Shown here piece after piece: positions 43,512 through 54,490 of a DNA stretch of 64,000 nt; position 1 is the stretch's first letter; each line of letters opens with the position of its first letter. This stretch comes from Pleurodeles waltl. Its lineage: Eukaryota; Chordata; Amphibia; Caudata; Salamandridae. The notes below the pieces were generated by a model. That model did no database searches, had not been told where the DNA came from, and saw only the letters and a list, made by a program, of their open reading frames with translations. The translations under genes and the position numbers were made by a program. Location of the stretch: NCBI RefSeq assembly GCF_031143425.1, contig NC_090443.1, positions 1,061,430,423 through 1,061,494,422 on the forward strand. The letters are read 5' to 3'.

Positions 43512-46372
43512 TGTGAGAAAGTAGCCTCTTTCTAGCCTTGTTACCCCCACTTTTGGCCTGTTTGTGAGTATAAGTCAGGGTGTTTTCACTGTCTCACTGG
43601 GATCCTGCTAGCCAGGGCCCAGTGCTCATAGTGAAAACCTTATGCTGTCAGTATGTTTGATATGTGTCACTGGGATCCTGCTAACCAGGACCCCAGTGGC
43701 CATAAGTTTGTGGCCTATATATGTTCCCTGTGTGGTGACTACCTGTCTCACTGATGCTCTGCTAACCAGAACCTCAGTGTTTATGCTCTCTCTGCTTTTA
43801 AATTTGTCACTGCAGGCTAGTGACTAAATTTACCAATTTACATTGGCATACTGGTACACCCATATAATTCCCTAGTATATGGTACTGAGGTACCCAGGGT
43901 ATTGGGGTTCCAGGAGATCCCTATGGGCTGCAGCATTTCTTTTGCCACCCATAGGGAGCTCAGACAATTCTTACACAGGCCTGCCACTGCAGCCTGAGTG
44001 AAATAACGTCCACGTTATTTCACAGCCATTTTACACTGCACTTAAGTAACTTATAAGTCACCTATATGTCTAACCTTCACCTGGTGAAGGTTGGGTGCAA
44101 AGTTACTTAGTGTGTGGGCACCCTGGCACTAGCCAAGGTACCCCCACATTGTTCAGGGCAATTTCCCCAGACTTTGTGAGTGCGGGGACACCATTACACG
44201 CATGCCCTACACATAGGGCACCACCTATGTGTAGCATCAGAATGGTAACTCCGAACCTGGCCATGTATCATGTCAAATATCATGGAATTGTCACCCCAAT
44301 ACCATTCTGGTGATGGGGAGACAATTCCATGATCCCCCGGGTCTCTAGCACAGAACCCGGGTACTGACAAACTGCCTTTTCCGGGGTTTCCGCTGCAGCT
44401 GCTGCTGCTGCCAACCCCTCAGACAGGTTTCTGCCCCCCTGGGGTCCAGGCAGCCCTGGCCCAGGAAGGCAGAACAAAGGACTTCCTCAGAGAGAGGGTG
44501 TTACACCCTCTCCCTTTGGAAAAGGTGAGAAAGGTTGGGGAGGAGTAGCCTCCCCCAGCCTCCGGAAATGCTTTGATGGGCACAGATGCTGTCCATCTCT
44601 GCATAAGCCAGTCTACACTGGTTCAGGGATCCCCCAGCCCTACTCTGTTGCGAAACTGGACAAAGGAAAGGGGAGTGACCACTCCCCTGACCTGCACCTC
44701 CCAGGGGAGGTGCCCAGAGCTCCTCCAGTGTGCCCCAGACCTCTGCCATCTTGGATTCAGAGGTGTTGCTGGCACACTGGACTGCTCTGAGTGGCCAGTG
44801 CCAGCAGGTGATGTCATAGACTCCTTCTGATAGGCTCTTACCTCTCCTGGTAGCCAATCCTCCTAACTTGGTAGCCAAACCTCCTTTTCTGGCTATTTAG
44901 GGTGTCTGCTTTGGGGAATTCTTCAGATAACGAATGCAAGAGCTCATCAGAGTTCCTCTGCATCTCCCTCTTCACCTTCTACCAAAGGATCGACCGCTGA
45001 CTGCTCAGGACGCCTGCAAAACTGCAACAAAGTAGCAAGACGACTCCTAGCAACCTTGTATCGCTTCATCCTGCCGGCTTTCTCGACTGTTTACAGGTGG
45101 TGCATGCTCTGGGAGTAGCCTGCCTCCTCTCTGCACCAGGAGCTCTGAAAAAATCTCCTGTGGGTCGATGGAATCTTCCCCCTGCAACTGCAGGCAACAA
45201 AAGACTGCATCACCGGTCCTCTGGGTCCCCTCTCAGCACGACAAGCGTGATCCCTGGAACTCAGCAACCCCGTCCAAGTGGCTCCCACAGTCCAGTGACT
45301 CTTCAGTCCAAGTCTGCTGGAGGTAAGTCCTTGCCTCCCCACGCATTGCTGGGTACCGCGTGATTTGCAGCTGCTCCGGTTCCTGTGCACTCTTCCAGGA
45401 TTTCCTTTGTGCACAGCCAAGAATGGGTCCCCGACACTTCTTCCTGCAGTGCACAACCTTCTGAGTTGTCCTCCGGCATCGTGGGACTCCCTTTTGTGAC
45501 TTCGGGTGGACTCCGGTTCACTTTTATTCTATGTGCCTGTGCAGGTACTTCTGCGGGTGCTGCCTGCTTCTGTGAGGTCTCCCTACGTTGCCTGGGCGCC
45601 CCCTCTGTCTCCTCTTCCAAGTGGCGACATCCTGGTCCCTCCTGGGCTACAGCAACACCCAAAAACCCTAACCGTGAACCTTGCAGCTAGCAAGGCTTGT
45701 TAGTGGTCTTTCTGCATGGGAACACCTCTGCCAGCTTCTTCACGACGTGGGACATCCATGCTCCAAAGGGGAAGTTCCTAGTCCTCTTCGTTCTTGCAGA
45801 ACACCAAGCTTCTTCCAACAGGTGGCAGCTTCCTTGCACCCTCAGCTGGCATTTCCTGGGCTCCTGCCCACTCTCGACACTGTCGCAACTCTTGGACTTG
45901 ATCCCGTTCTCTTACAGGTACCTAGGTCCGGAAATCCACTGTTGTTGCATTGCTGGTGTTGTTCCTCTTGCAGAAACCCTCTATCACTACTTCTGTGCTC
46001 TCTGGGGGAAGTAGGTGCACTTTACACCTACCTTTCAGGGTCTTAGGGTGGGCTATTTTATTAATTTTATTTATTTTCCTTATACTGGGGGTACTCACTG
46101 AGATACTTTTGGCATATTGTCATAAAAAAAAAGTACCTTTATTTTTTGTATATCTGTGTTTTGTGTTTTCTTATGATATTGTGCATATGACACCAGTGGT
46201 ATCGTAGGAGCTTTACATGTCACCTAGTTCAGCCTTAGCTGCTTTTCCATAGCTACCTTCTATCAGCCTTAGCTGCTAGAAACACATCTTCTACACTAAT
46301 AAGGGATAGCTGGATCTGACACAGAGTGTAAGTACCCTTGGTACCCACTATAAGCCAGGCCAGCCTCCTACA
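43512..46372 (+). repeat. Complete LTR-A (2861 bp), shared by two internal regions
   Basis: Starts TGTGAGAAAGTAGCC and ends CCAGCCTCCTACA. U3 has three 31-bp near-palindromes at 43595-43625, 43668-43698 and 43749-43779. The stem-loop is at 44279-44333, a TATA-like CTATTTAGGG near 44894, a donor-like GGAG|GTAAGTCC at 45323, and an acceptor-like TTCTTGCAG ending at 45799. Transcription would then begin near 44.92 kb and R would exceed 1 kb, which is unusually long. Confidence 0.88.
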
Positions 46373-46373
46373 T

Positions 46374-46393
46374 TGGTTGTGCAGCGGTGGGAT
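46374..46393 (+). promoter_or_regulatory. Primer-binding site, tRNA-Leu type
   Basis: TGGTTGTGCAGCGGTGGGAT begins one base after the LTR. It matches, with about two extra bases near the left end, the complement of a tRNA-Leu(AAG) 3' end as I recall it. Confidence 0.6.
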
Positions 46394-46645
46394 AAGTACT
46401 TGTAACTACTTACCACTTTGTCATTTTGTACTTTTCATAAGAGAAAAATATAAAAAACAAGTTCAGTGTTTGTACACCTAACCAAAAAGTTTTGCTTTTC
46501 TCCTCTTAAACATTTTACAAAGTACTGAAAAGTATTCTAAAACTTCTAAAAATTTCTAAAAAGTTAGTAACAGTTTTTTCTCTGTTCTTTAAAAAGTTCT
46601 GAAACTTTTTCTCTCTTTCTCACTATCTCTAATCCTTTTGCTGTC

Positions 46646-48360
46646 ATGTCTGCGATGGATTTTGCTCCCAAAACTGTCAATGCTACTTATGACAATTTAA
46701 ATTACAAGAGCTTAAGGAGCCTCTGCTTAGATAGAGGTTTAGTTATAGGAAAGAACCCTACAAAAGAGTTTCTGTTCAATATGCTTGTTGTAGATGATGA
46801 AAACCAGGCAGGTCCATCAAATGAGAAACAGGGACACATAGAAACTTCCCAGTCTGATTCAGAAGAATTCCCTGAGAAGAATGGGGAGGGTTCAGATAAG
46901 GGCCTGCCCCCTAGCAGGACACCTGGTAATGTTGGTAGTAATATAGGTTCCCACAACAGTAGGGCATCCTTTATTCCTAAAGGCCAAGTTACAAGGGTCC
47001 AGACAGTTAGGGACAGGTCTCCCTCTGTTGTTTAAAACTTATCTTCTGTGTCCAAGCATTCCTCACCCACCCACCTTGAAGACAACACGTTAGAAAGGGA
47101 ACTCAAAACGTTGAGTGGAAGAGACCAGACTGAAGCTTAAACAGCAACAGCTTGCTCTAGACAGGGAATCCCTAGATATTGAGAAAGAAAGCAGAGGTTG
47201 GGGTTAGGACCCCATGATGGCAGCAGTAGTATTCCTGATAGTAATCCTGTTAGAGAGCATGATTCCAGGAATCTGCACAAATAGTCCCCCCTTGCAAGGA
47301 GGGGGATGACATCAACAAGTGGTTTGCTGCACTTGAGAGGTCCTGTATGGTACAGGGGGTCCCTCAAAGGCAGTGGGCCGCTGTTTTGTGGCTATCTTTC
47401 ACTGGAGAGGGTTGGGATAGGCTCCTTACTGTTAGAGAAAGTGACACTAACAATTTTACAGTTTTGAAGGATGCACTCTTGGATGGATTTGTCTTAACCA
47501 CTGAACAATGCAGGATTAAGTTCAGAGACACCAGAAAAGAGTCCTCTCAAGACTGGACAGATTTTGAAGACTGTTCAGTGAAGGCCTTGGAAGGGTGGTT
47601 ACATGGCAGTAAAGTTTCTGACTATGAAAGCCTGTACAATATTATTCTGAGAGAGCATATTCTTAACAATTGTGTGTCTGATTTGTTGCACCAGTACTTG
47701 GTAGACTCAACCCTGACCTCTCCCCAAGAATTGGGAACGAAGGCAGACAAATGGGTCAGAACAAGAGTTAACAGAAAAGTTCATACAGGAGGTGACAAGG
47801 CTGGCAAGAAGAAAGATGGTGTGAAATCTCAGGATAAGCATGGGGATAAGGGTAAAACTAAAGATCTTTCTTCAAATCCTAAACACTCTTCAGGGGGTGG
47901 GAATAAATCATCTTCCTCTTCTTCACAAAACACACACATTAAAAAGCCTTGGTGCCATGTGTGAAAAAATAAAGGCCATTGGCAAGGGGATAAGTCCTGT
48001 CCAGGTAAACCCCCTGAGCCAACCACCACTAATACATCAAACTCTAGTGCCCCTAGCAGTAGTGGTAATAGTGGTGGGACTGCTGGCAACAGTCAAACTA
48101 AGGGTGTAGTTGGGTTCACTTATGGGTCCATCATAGAAACTGGGGTAGTCAATCCCAAGACAGTTTCTGTCATACCTAGTGGCATTGGCCTTGCCCCACT
48201 GGCTGCTTCTCCCCTTACAATGGATAAGTACAGGCAGACAGTTTCAATAAATGGTGTTGAGGCCCAAGCCTACAGGGACACGGGTGCCAGTATCACTTTG
48301 GTGACTGAAAACCTGGTGTCTCCTGCACAACACATCATTGGACAATAGTATAAGATTAGA
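46646..48360 (+). pseudogene. gag-pro: LTR-A gag-protease, broken and truncated
   Basis: Starts MSAMDFAPKTVNATYDNLNYKSLRSL, the same N-terminus as the minus-strand copy. The first frame stops at 47035. After a coiled-coil region with stops, a long frame (47347-47964) carries the capsid with a SCAN-like C-terminal segment (DYESLYNIILREHILNNCVSDLLHQYLVDS, TSPQELGTKADKWVRTR), then a Lys/Ser-rich linker. A TGA disrupts the zinc knuckle (HV*KNKGH). The protease with YRDTGASITLV is readable near 48271-48310 in the same frame. The copy ends abruptly in protease at 48360, joined to a partial LTR. A capsid and protease role is well supported; function of this copy is not. Confidence 0.8.
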
Positions 48361-50825
48361 TGTGGGGGCACCTTGGCATTAGCCAAGGTGCCCCCACATC
48401 GTTCAGGGCAAATTCCCTGGTCTTTGTGAGTGCGGAGACACCATTACACGCGTGCACTGTATATAGGTCACTACCTATGTACAGCGTCACAATGGTAACT
48501 CTGAACATGGCCATGTAACATGTATAGGATCATGGAATTGTCACCCCAATGTCATTCTGGCATTGGGGAGACAATTCCATGATCCCCGAGTCTCTAGCAC
48601 AGACGAGGGTACTGCCAAACTACCTTTCCCGGGGTTTCACTGCAGCTGCTGCCAACCCCTCAGACAGGTTTCTGCCCTCCTGGGGTCCAGCCAGGCCTGG
48701 CCCAGGAAGGCAGAACAAAGTACTTCCTCAGAGAGAGGGTGTTACACCCTCTCCCTTTGGAAAAATGTGTCAGGGCTGGGGAGGAGTAGCCTCCCCCAGC
48801 GTCTGGAAATGCTTTGATGGGCACAGATGGTGCCCATCTCTGCATAAGCCAGTCTACACCGGTTCAGGGATCCCCCAGCTCTGCTCTGGCGCGAAACTGG
48901 ACAAAGGAAAGGGGAGTGACCACTCCCCTAACCTGCACCTCCCAGGGGAGGTGCCCAGAGCTCCTCCAGTGTGCTCCAGACCTCTGCCGTCTTGGAAACA
49001 GAGGTGTTGCTGGCACACTGGACTGCTCTGAGTGGCCAGTGCCAGCAGGTGACATCAGAGACTCTTTCTCTTTTGCTCTTACCAGTGTTGCTAGCCTATC
49101 CTCCTTCCTAGGTAGCCAAACCTCCTTTTCTGGCTATTTAGGGTCTCTGCTTTGGGGAATTCTTTAGATACCGAATGCAAAGGCTCACAAGAGTTCCTCT
49201 GCATCTCTCTCTTCACCTTCTGCCTAAGGATCGACCGCTGACTGCTCAGGACGCCTGCAAAACCGCAACAAAGTAGCAAAGACGACTACTGCAACCTTGT
49301 ATCGCTGATCCTGCCGCCTTCTCGACTGTTTCCTGGTGGTGCATGCTCTGGGGGTAGCCTGCCTCCTCTCTGCACCAGGAGCTCTGAAGAAATCTCCCGT
49401 GGGACGACGGAATCCTCCCCCTGCAAATGCAGGCAACAAAAGACTACATCACCAGTCCTCTGGGTCTCCTCTCAGCACGACGAGTGGAGTCCCTGGAACT
49501 CAGCAACTCTGTCCAACTGACTCCCACAGTCCAGTGACTCTTCAGTCCAAGTTTGGTGGAGGTAAGTCCTTGCCTCCCCACGCTAGACTGCATTGCTGGG
49601 TACTGCGTGATTTACAGCTGCTCCTGTGCACTCTTCCAGGATTTCCTTTGTGCACATGCAAGCCTGGGTCCCCGACACTCTAACCTGCAGTGCACAACCT
49701 TCTGAGTTGTCCTCCGGCGTCGTGGGACTCCCTTTTCCGACTTTGGGTGGACTCCGGTTCACTTTTATTCTATGTGCCTGTGCAGGTACTTCTGCGGGTG
49801 CTGCCTGCTTCTGTGAGGGCTCCCTGACTTGCTGGGCGCCCCCTCTGTCTCCTTCTCCAAGTGGTGACATCCTGGTCCCTCCTGGGCCACAGCAGCACCC
49901 AAAAACCCTAACCGCGACCCTTGCAGCTAGCAAGGCTTGTTTGCGGTCTTTCTGCGTGGGAATATCTCTGCAAGCTTCATCGCGACGTGGGGCATCCATC
50001 CTCCAAAGGGGAAGTTCCTAGTCCTCTTCTTGCTTGCAGAACTCCAAGCTTCTTCCAAAAGGTTGCAGCTTCCTTGCACCCTCAGCTAGCATTTCCTGGG
50101 CTCCTGCCCACTCTCGACACTGTTGCGACTATTGGATTTGGTCCCCTTCTCTTACATGTACTCAGGTCTGGAAATCCACTGTTGTTGCATTGCTGGTGTT
50201 TGTTCTTCCTGCAGAATCCCCCTATCACGACTTCTGTGCTCTCTGGGGGTAGTAGGTGCACTTTACACCTACCTTTCAGGGTCTTGGGGTGGGCTATTTT
50301 TCTGACCCTCACTGTTTTCTTACAGTCCCAGCGACCCTCTACAAGCTCACATAGGTTTGGGGTCCATTCGTGGTTCGCATTCCACTTTTGCAGTATATGG
50401 TTTGTGTTGCCCCTATACCTATGTGCTCCTATTGCAATCTACTGTAACTTTACATTGCTTGCCTTACTTTTTTTGCTATTACCTGCATAATTTTGGTTTG
50501 TGTACATATATCTTGTGTATATAACTTATCCTCATACTGAGGACACTCACTGAGATACTTTTGGCATATTGTCCTAAAAATAAAGTACCTTTATTTTTAG
50601 TACTTCTGTGTATTGTGTTTTCTTATGATGTTGTGCATATGACACCAGTGGTATAGTAGGAGCTTTACATGTCTCCTGGTTCAGCCTAAGCTGCTTTGCC
50701 ATAGCTACCTTCTATCAACCTAAGCTGCTAGAAACACCTCTTCTACACTAATAAGGGATAACTGGACCTGGTACAGAGTGTAAGTACCCCTTGGTACCCA
50801 CTACAAGCCAAGCCAGCCTCCTACA
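48361..50825 (+). repeat. 3' partial LTR-A (2465 bp)
   Basis: It corresponds to the LTR from about position 600 to its end (CCAGCCTCCTACA). The U3 palindromes are lost; the stem-loop (48528-48584), TATA-like CTATTTAGGG (about 49135), donor-like site (49562), acceptor-like TGCTTGCAG (ends 50039) and AATAAA (about 50579) remain. The decayed gypsy element resumes at 50826. Confidence 0.88.
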
Positions 50826-52489
50826 ATACTGGAGTAAAAGAAGGACAAATTGATGGTGCAAAATGTGATTCATATTAATGATGGATGGTCAAATAAGCAA
50901 AGGTTGGATGCTAATACCATTTTGGGAACTAAGATCAGAAGTTTGCTAGCATTGTGGTAATATTTGGAGAGGTGAAAGAGTAGTTCCTTCCAATACTTTA
51001 CGGAAATTGATAATGAAGTTGTATATTCAGGGTCATTTTGAAATAGTACGATTAAAACAAACAAACAATGAATGATTCATTTTGGTGACATACTGAATGA
51101 ATGTTGAATTTGTTTAAAATGATGATAAATCTTTCATTACATTGAAACCACTTATGGGCATGTTTCCCATTTCAGAGGCACAATGGGACTCTGTTGCAGT
51201 TGATGAAATTGGTCCAATTGCATTAGGACACAAGTTCATATTTGTGTTGATTGACATGGTTTCAAGATGGCCCATTATCAAAGCTGTGTAGAAAATGAAT
51301 ACTGACTCTATTTTATTTTTTCTGGATCAAATATTTTCACAAAAGGGTATTCTATTTAATAAGTTATAATGGTGTACAGTTTGCTTCCAGGAAAGCTAAA
51401 GAATATTTTGAGATCTTGGGAATAATATACAGAACCACTTCCTTATGTAATCTCAGTGGCAAAGATATGGTTGAGCATTTCAGCAGAGGTATTAGGAGCC
51501 CCATCCAATTGGTTATGCAGAGTAATTGTGAATGGGAGGTGCAAAAGGAAGAAAACTGTGTGGGCATACTGTGAGTCTGTTTCTGAAGAAACAGAGCATT
51601 CTCTGTTTGTATTGAGTAGGGGTAGAAACCCAGGTTCAATTATATTCCTGGATAGTTGTTTAAGATTAGTGTGGATTATTGGTCTACAGATGAAGTTTGT
51701 GACCCCATTGAATCTATGCGGGTTAAAGGAAAGACTTTGTATGATCATAAACATGGTACTAAGGGCTGTGCAATTACAGTTGGTCAGTGGGTTCGTGTTA
51801 AAAAACCTGAGAAAGTTCCAAAAGGGGGAAGCCAGTTCTGTGAACCAATGGAAGTGATCTAGGAGCTAAAAATTGCAGTATAGTTGATGGAGGGAAACAT
51901 GTGGAACTTGAAAAGAATAGCTACATGTTCGGCACCTGGTGTAGAAGTTACTCATCCTATGGGCAGTTTGGATGATGATCTTGTAAATGAAAAACTGAAT
52001 CATATACCTGAATTTACTATGAATGGCTTGTCAACATTTTCAGATCTTGATAATGCCATCAATGTCAATAATACAATTGCAATACCTGTGGCTTCGGAAA
52101 GCATAATGTCAGAAAATGTGGAGGTCCCAGGGCCGGCGGAGATCAATTCCAATATAGATACTATGAGTGGATATGTTTAAACAAATGCCATTGGGGGTTG
52201 TGGTATTGGTGGATCTACAAGAGACGTGGAGGCTACGTCATCTGTGGAGCCTAAAGGTCACAGAACCCCTGGCGTGGTTGAAGGATTATATTTGTGATGA
52301 TTCTCCTAAATGATACTATAATTTTATTTCTCTATTTTTCTCTCCTTCCCTTGTGATTTTTTCTTTAGATAATGTCTAAATGTGTTTTTAAAGGGTGTAT
52401 GTGTGTTATGTGGGTTTAATTCCTAAGTTGTTTAAATAAACAAAAATGTTTTAGGAGTTAGATATGTGGGTTTAATTCTTATGTTGTTT
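50826..52489 (+). pseudogene. Decayed gypsy element: integrase and 3' end
   Basis: The integrase core is readable near 51184-51290: WDSVAVDEIGPIALGHKFIFVLIDMVSRWP, including the first catalytic Asp context. Later catalytic motifs are not clear. Downstream frames (51456-52180) are broken but protein-like, e.g. VKKPEKVPKGG, resembling an integrase C-terminus. It is the continuation of 39330-42688, which shows the LTR-A array inserted into pol. Confidence 0.75.
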
Positions 52490-52604
52490 AAAGAAAGGGG
52501 AATGTGTTATGTGTTAGACTGACAGGTAGGTCATTTAGACTGTTTAGTATGTAAGGGAATCTTTTGGGAACAGATGAGATGGGGCAGAGCCGTGAGTAGA
52601 CATT
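52489..52604 (+). repeat. Possible purine tract and start of 3' LTR of the decayed gypsy
   Basis: AAAGAAAGGGGAA (52490-52502) is followed by TGTGTTATGTG, the layout of a purine tract plus LTR start. MITE-A interrupts it at 52605. No matching 5' LTR was found, so this is tentative. Confidence 0.4.
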
Positions 52605-53128
52605 GGGGCATATTTACAAGCCCCTAGCGCCTCCTTATGCCACATTAGTGTAATTTGTTTTATGTTAATGTGGCCTCAAGGAGGCATTTTGCGATGCCAT
52701 ATTTAGAAAGTGGCGCAATGCGTGCACTGCACCACTTTGTAACCACTTGCACCACATTATGCCTGCGCCAGTGGGGTGTTCCGGCACTAGGAGGCCTGCA
52801 AAAAATGGCACTGTGAAATTCACAAGATTTCACTGCGCCATTTTTGGCTTTATTTTGAATGCCTGCTTTGAAGCAGGCATTAAAATGACGAACCCACAGT
52901 AACCTACGAGCCTCCTTGCACTTTGCTGCACTAGCGTCAACATTTTTTACTCTAGTGCAGCAAAGCACCACAATAGCGTGAAACATTCTAACGCTATTGG
53001 CCTAACGACCGCCATGGTGCACTGTATCATAAACCCGGCGCTACCATGCTGTCGTTAGGTGTCGGTAGAGGGGAGCAAGAAAAGTGGAGCATTGTTTATC
53101 ATTTGCCACTTTCTTGTAAATATGGCCC
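52605..53128 (+). repeat. MITE-A, full copy (524 bp)
   Basis: Ends GGGGCATATTTACAAG and CTTGTAAATATGGCCC. Internal stem CTTTGCTGCACTAG / CTAGTGCAGCAAAG at about 52920-52966. It is the best intact member in the window. Confidence 0.85.
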
Positions 53129-53630
53129 ATGTCTATCTGCTCCTTGTATTCATCCTACATCGTGGGGATGATGCTCACTCAACAGTAGCTTTTTTGATTT
53201 GGGGTGATAAATATCACACAAATATCGAGGTACTCATGATCGAGGCCAAGATGGGACTCTTTGATTCCAGGATCTACTGGGGTGGAGCTATAGTTTTATA
53301 CAAGGTCAGCAATATGTCCTATAGAAGAGCAGAGAGACTGAGACCAGAGTATATACTGATAACAAACTTACACCCAGCAGGTTTCATAGGGCACTGAGTA
53401 TCAAAGGCATGTGTTGCAAGAGTGTATGTTCACGGAAATGTACAAGGAAAGGGTAGCCATTAGCTCTGGAGAATCCCTGGGATTTTCATGGGATGTTATC
53501 TTAAACTCTTGCAGCTTCAGATCACACTGCAGCACCGAGACAGCTACATTACAAATCCGTGATCATGCCCAGAAAAAGGTGGCCCATCCTCTGGATATTG
53601 ATTGACCCCTTAATGACCTTTGAAATCATT
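53129..53630. other. Unassigned region
   Basis: About 500 bp. One open frame (53059-53397) runs in from the MITE and ends LRPEYILITNLHPAGFIGH, but there is no start context or recognised domain. It may be part of an old retroelement. Confidence 0.3.
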
Positions 53631-53639
53631 GCTCATCCC

Positions 53640-54490
53640 ACCCACCATGACTGAATTGTAAAAGATTCAAATCTTTTATATATTTTTACTTGTTCTCCTC
53701 CTGTCTGTCCACCTGCAGTGTTCTATTCTGTCACCTTCAGATTCTACATGGCACAACATGGGACTTTGTGTACTGATAGCATCAAAATTCACCAATACAC
53801 TGAAGACACACGCCTCTCTTTGAAAGTTTCCTCCTCTCCGGGCATCTAATGACTCAATTCCTGCCGGCGCCTCAACTAAACAGAGATGTCCAGCATCTAC
53901 GTTTAACTTAATCCTACCAAGACAGTATTCCTACTGCTCATGAAGAAGAACAAGTACCAACTAGTCCAAACCTGCCTGCACCACATGAACATATTGCAAA
54001 GAAAACGTAGATGGTATGGTACCAGCAATTTCTGCATAAGCCAACGAAACCATTCCTTCCAAGCACTACTTCAGAACTTCCATTCGAGCTCTTCTACTTT
54101 CTCATCAAGATGGTGTCAATGCCCTGCTCCATGCCCTCCCAGACTCCAAATCCTCTTAAGGGCACACTACATGCCGCAGCATGCCTCATCAATGTTCTGA
54201 TTAAATTTAACCACATCACTTCCACCTTTATGGAACCTAATTGCCTACCCGATGCCGGCCTGCACCATCCTTAAGGATTCCTGGATGATAAGGTTACCAA
54301 CTCTGTTGACTCTTGACTCACCTGCTGCAAGGACACCATCAGACTGGAGAGGAAAAAGGCAGGGACGTGGAATTTCTATAGCCCGACACCCAGGACATAA
54401 TGTTTGGGGTCAAGGGTAACAAATGTTCATGTTTATTTTGTCCTTGGGACAAGTAGGTCCAACCCCTTTAGCTCCCTCTTCACAGCACCA
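53640..54490 (+). mobile_element. CR1/L2-like LINE 3' fragment
   Basis: Across broken frames it shows the reverse-transcriptase pattern HQYTEDTRLSLKV (a decayed YADD region, about 53785-53825) and later a segment like the C-terminal end of CR1/L2 ORF2: VNALLHALPDS, AACLINVLIKFNHIT, then a leucine/proline NCLPD motif (about 54115-54265). No poly(A) tail. 5'-truncated and heavily mutated. Confidence 0.6.

Larger units (their letters stand above)
42689..50825 (+). mobile_element. Rearranged LTR-A array: internal 3' part, LTR, internal 5' part, partial LTR
   Basis: The order is internal tail (42689-43511), complete LTR (43512-46372), gag-protease (46373-48360), then an LTR lacking its first 600 bp (48361-50825). 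The central LTR is preceded by a purine tract and followed by a primer-binding site, so it acts as 3' LTR for one copy and 5' LTR for another. The whole array interrupts the decayed gypsy pol. The left edge and the 48360 breakpoint map only about 140 bp apart on the element (near 31705 and 31847 of the minus-strand copy). No target duplication is seen. Possible origins are a tandem produced by LTR recombination and then deleted, or integration of a one-LTR circle opened within the protease region. Confidence 0.8.
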
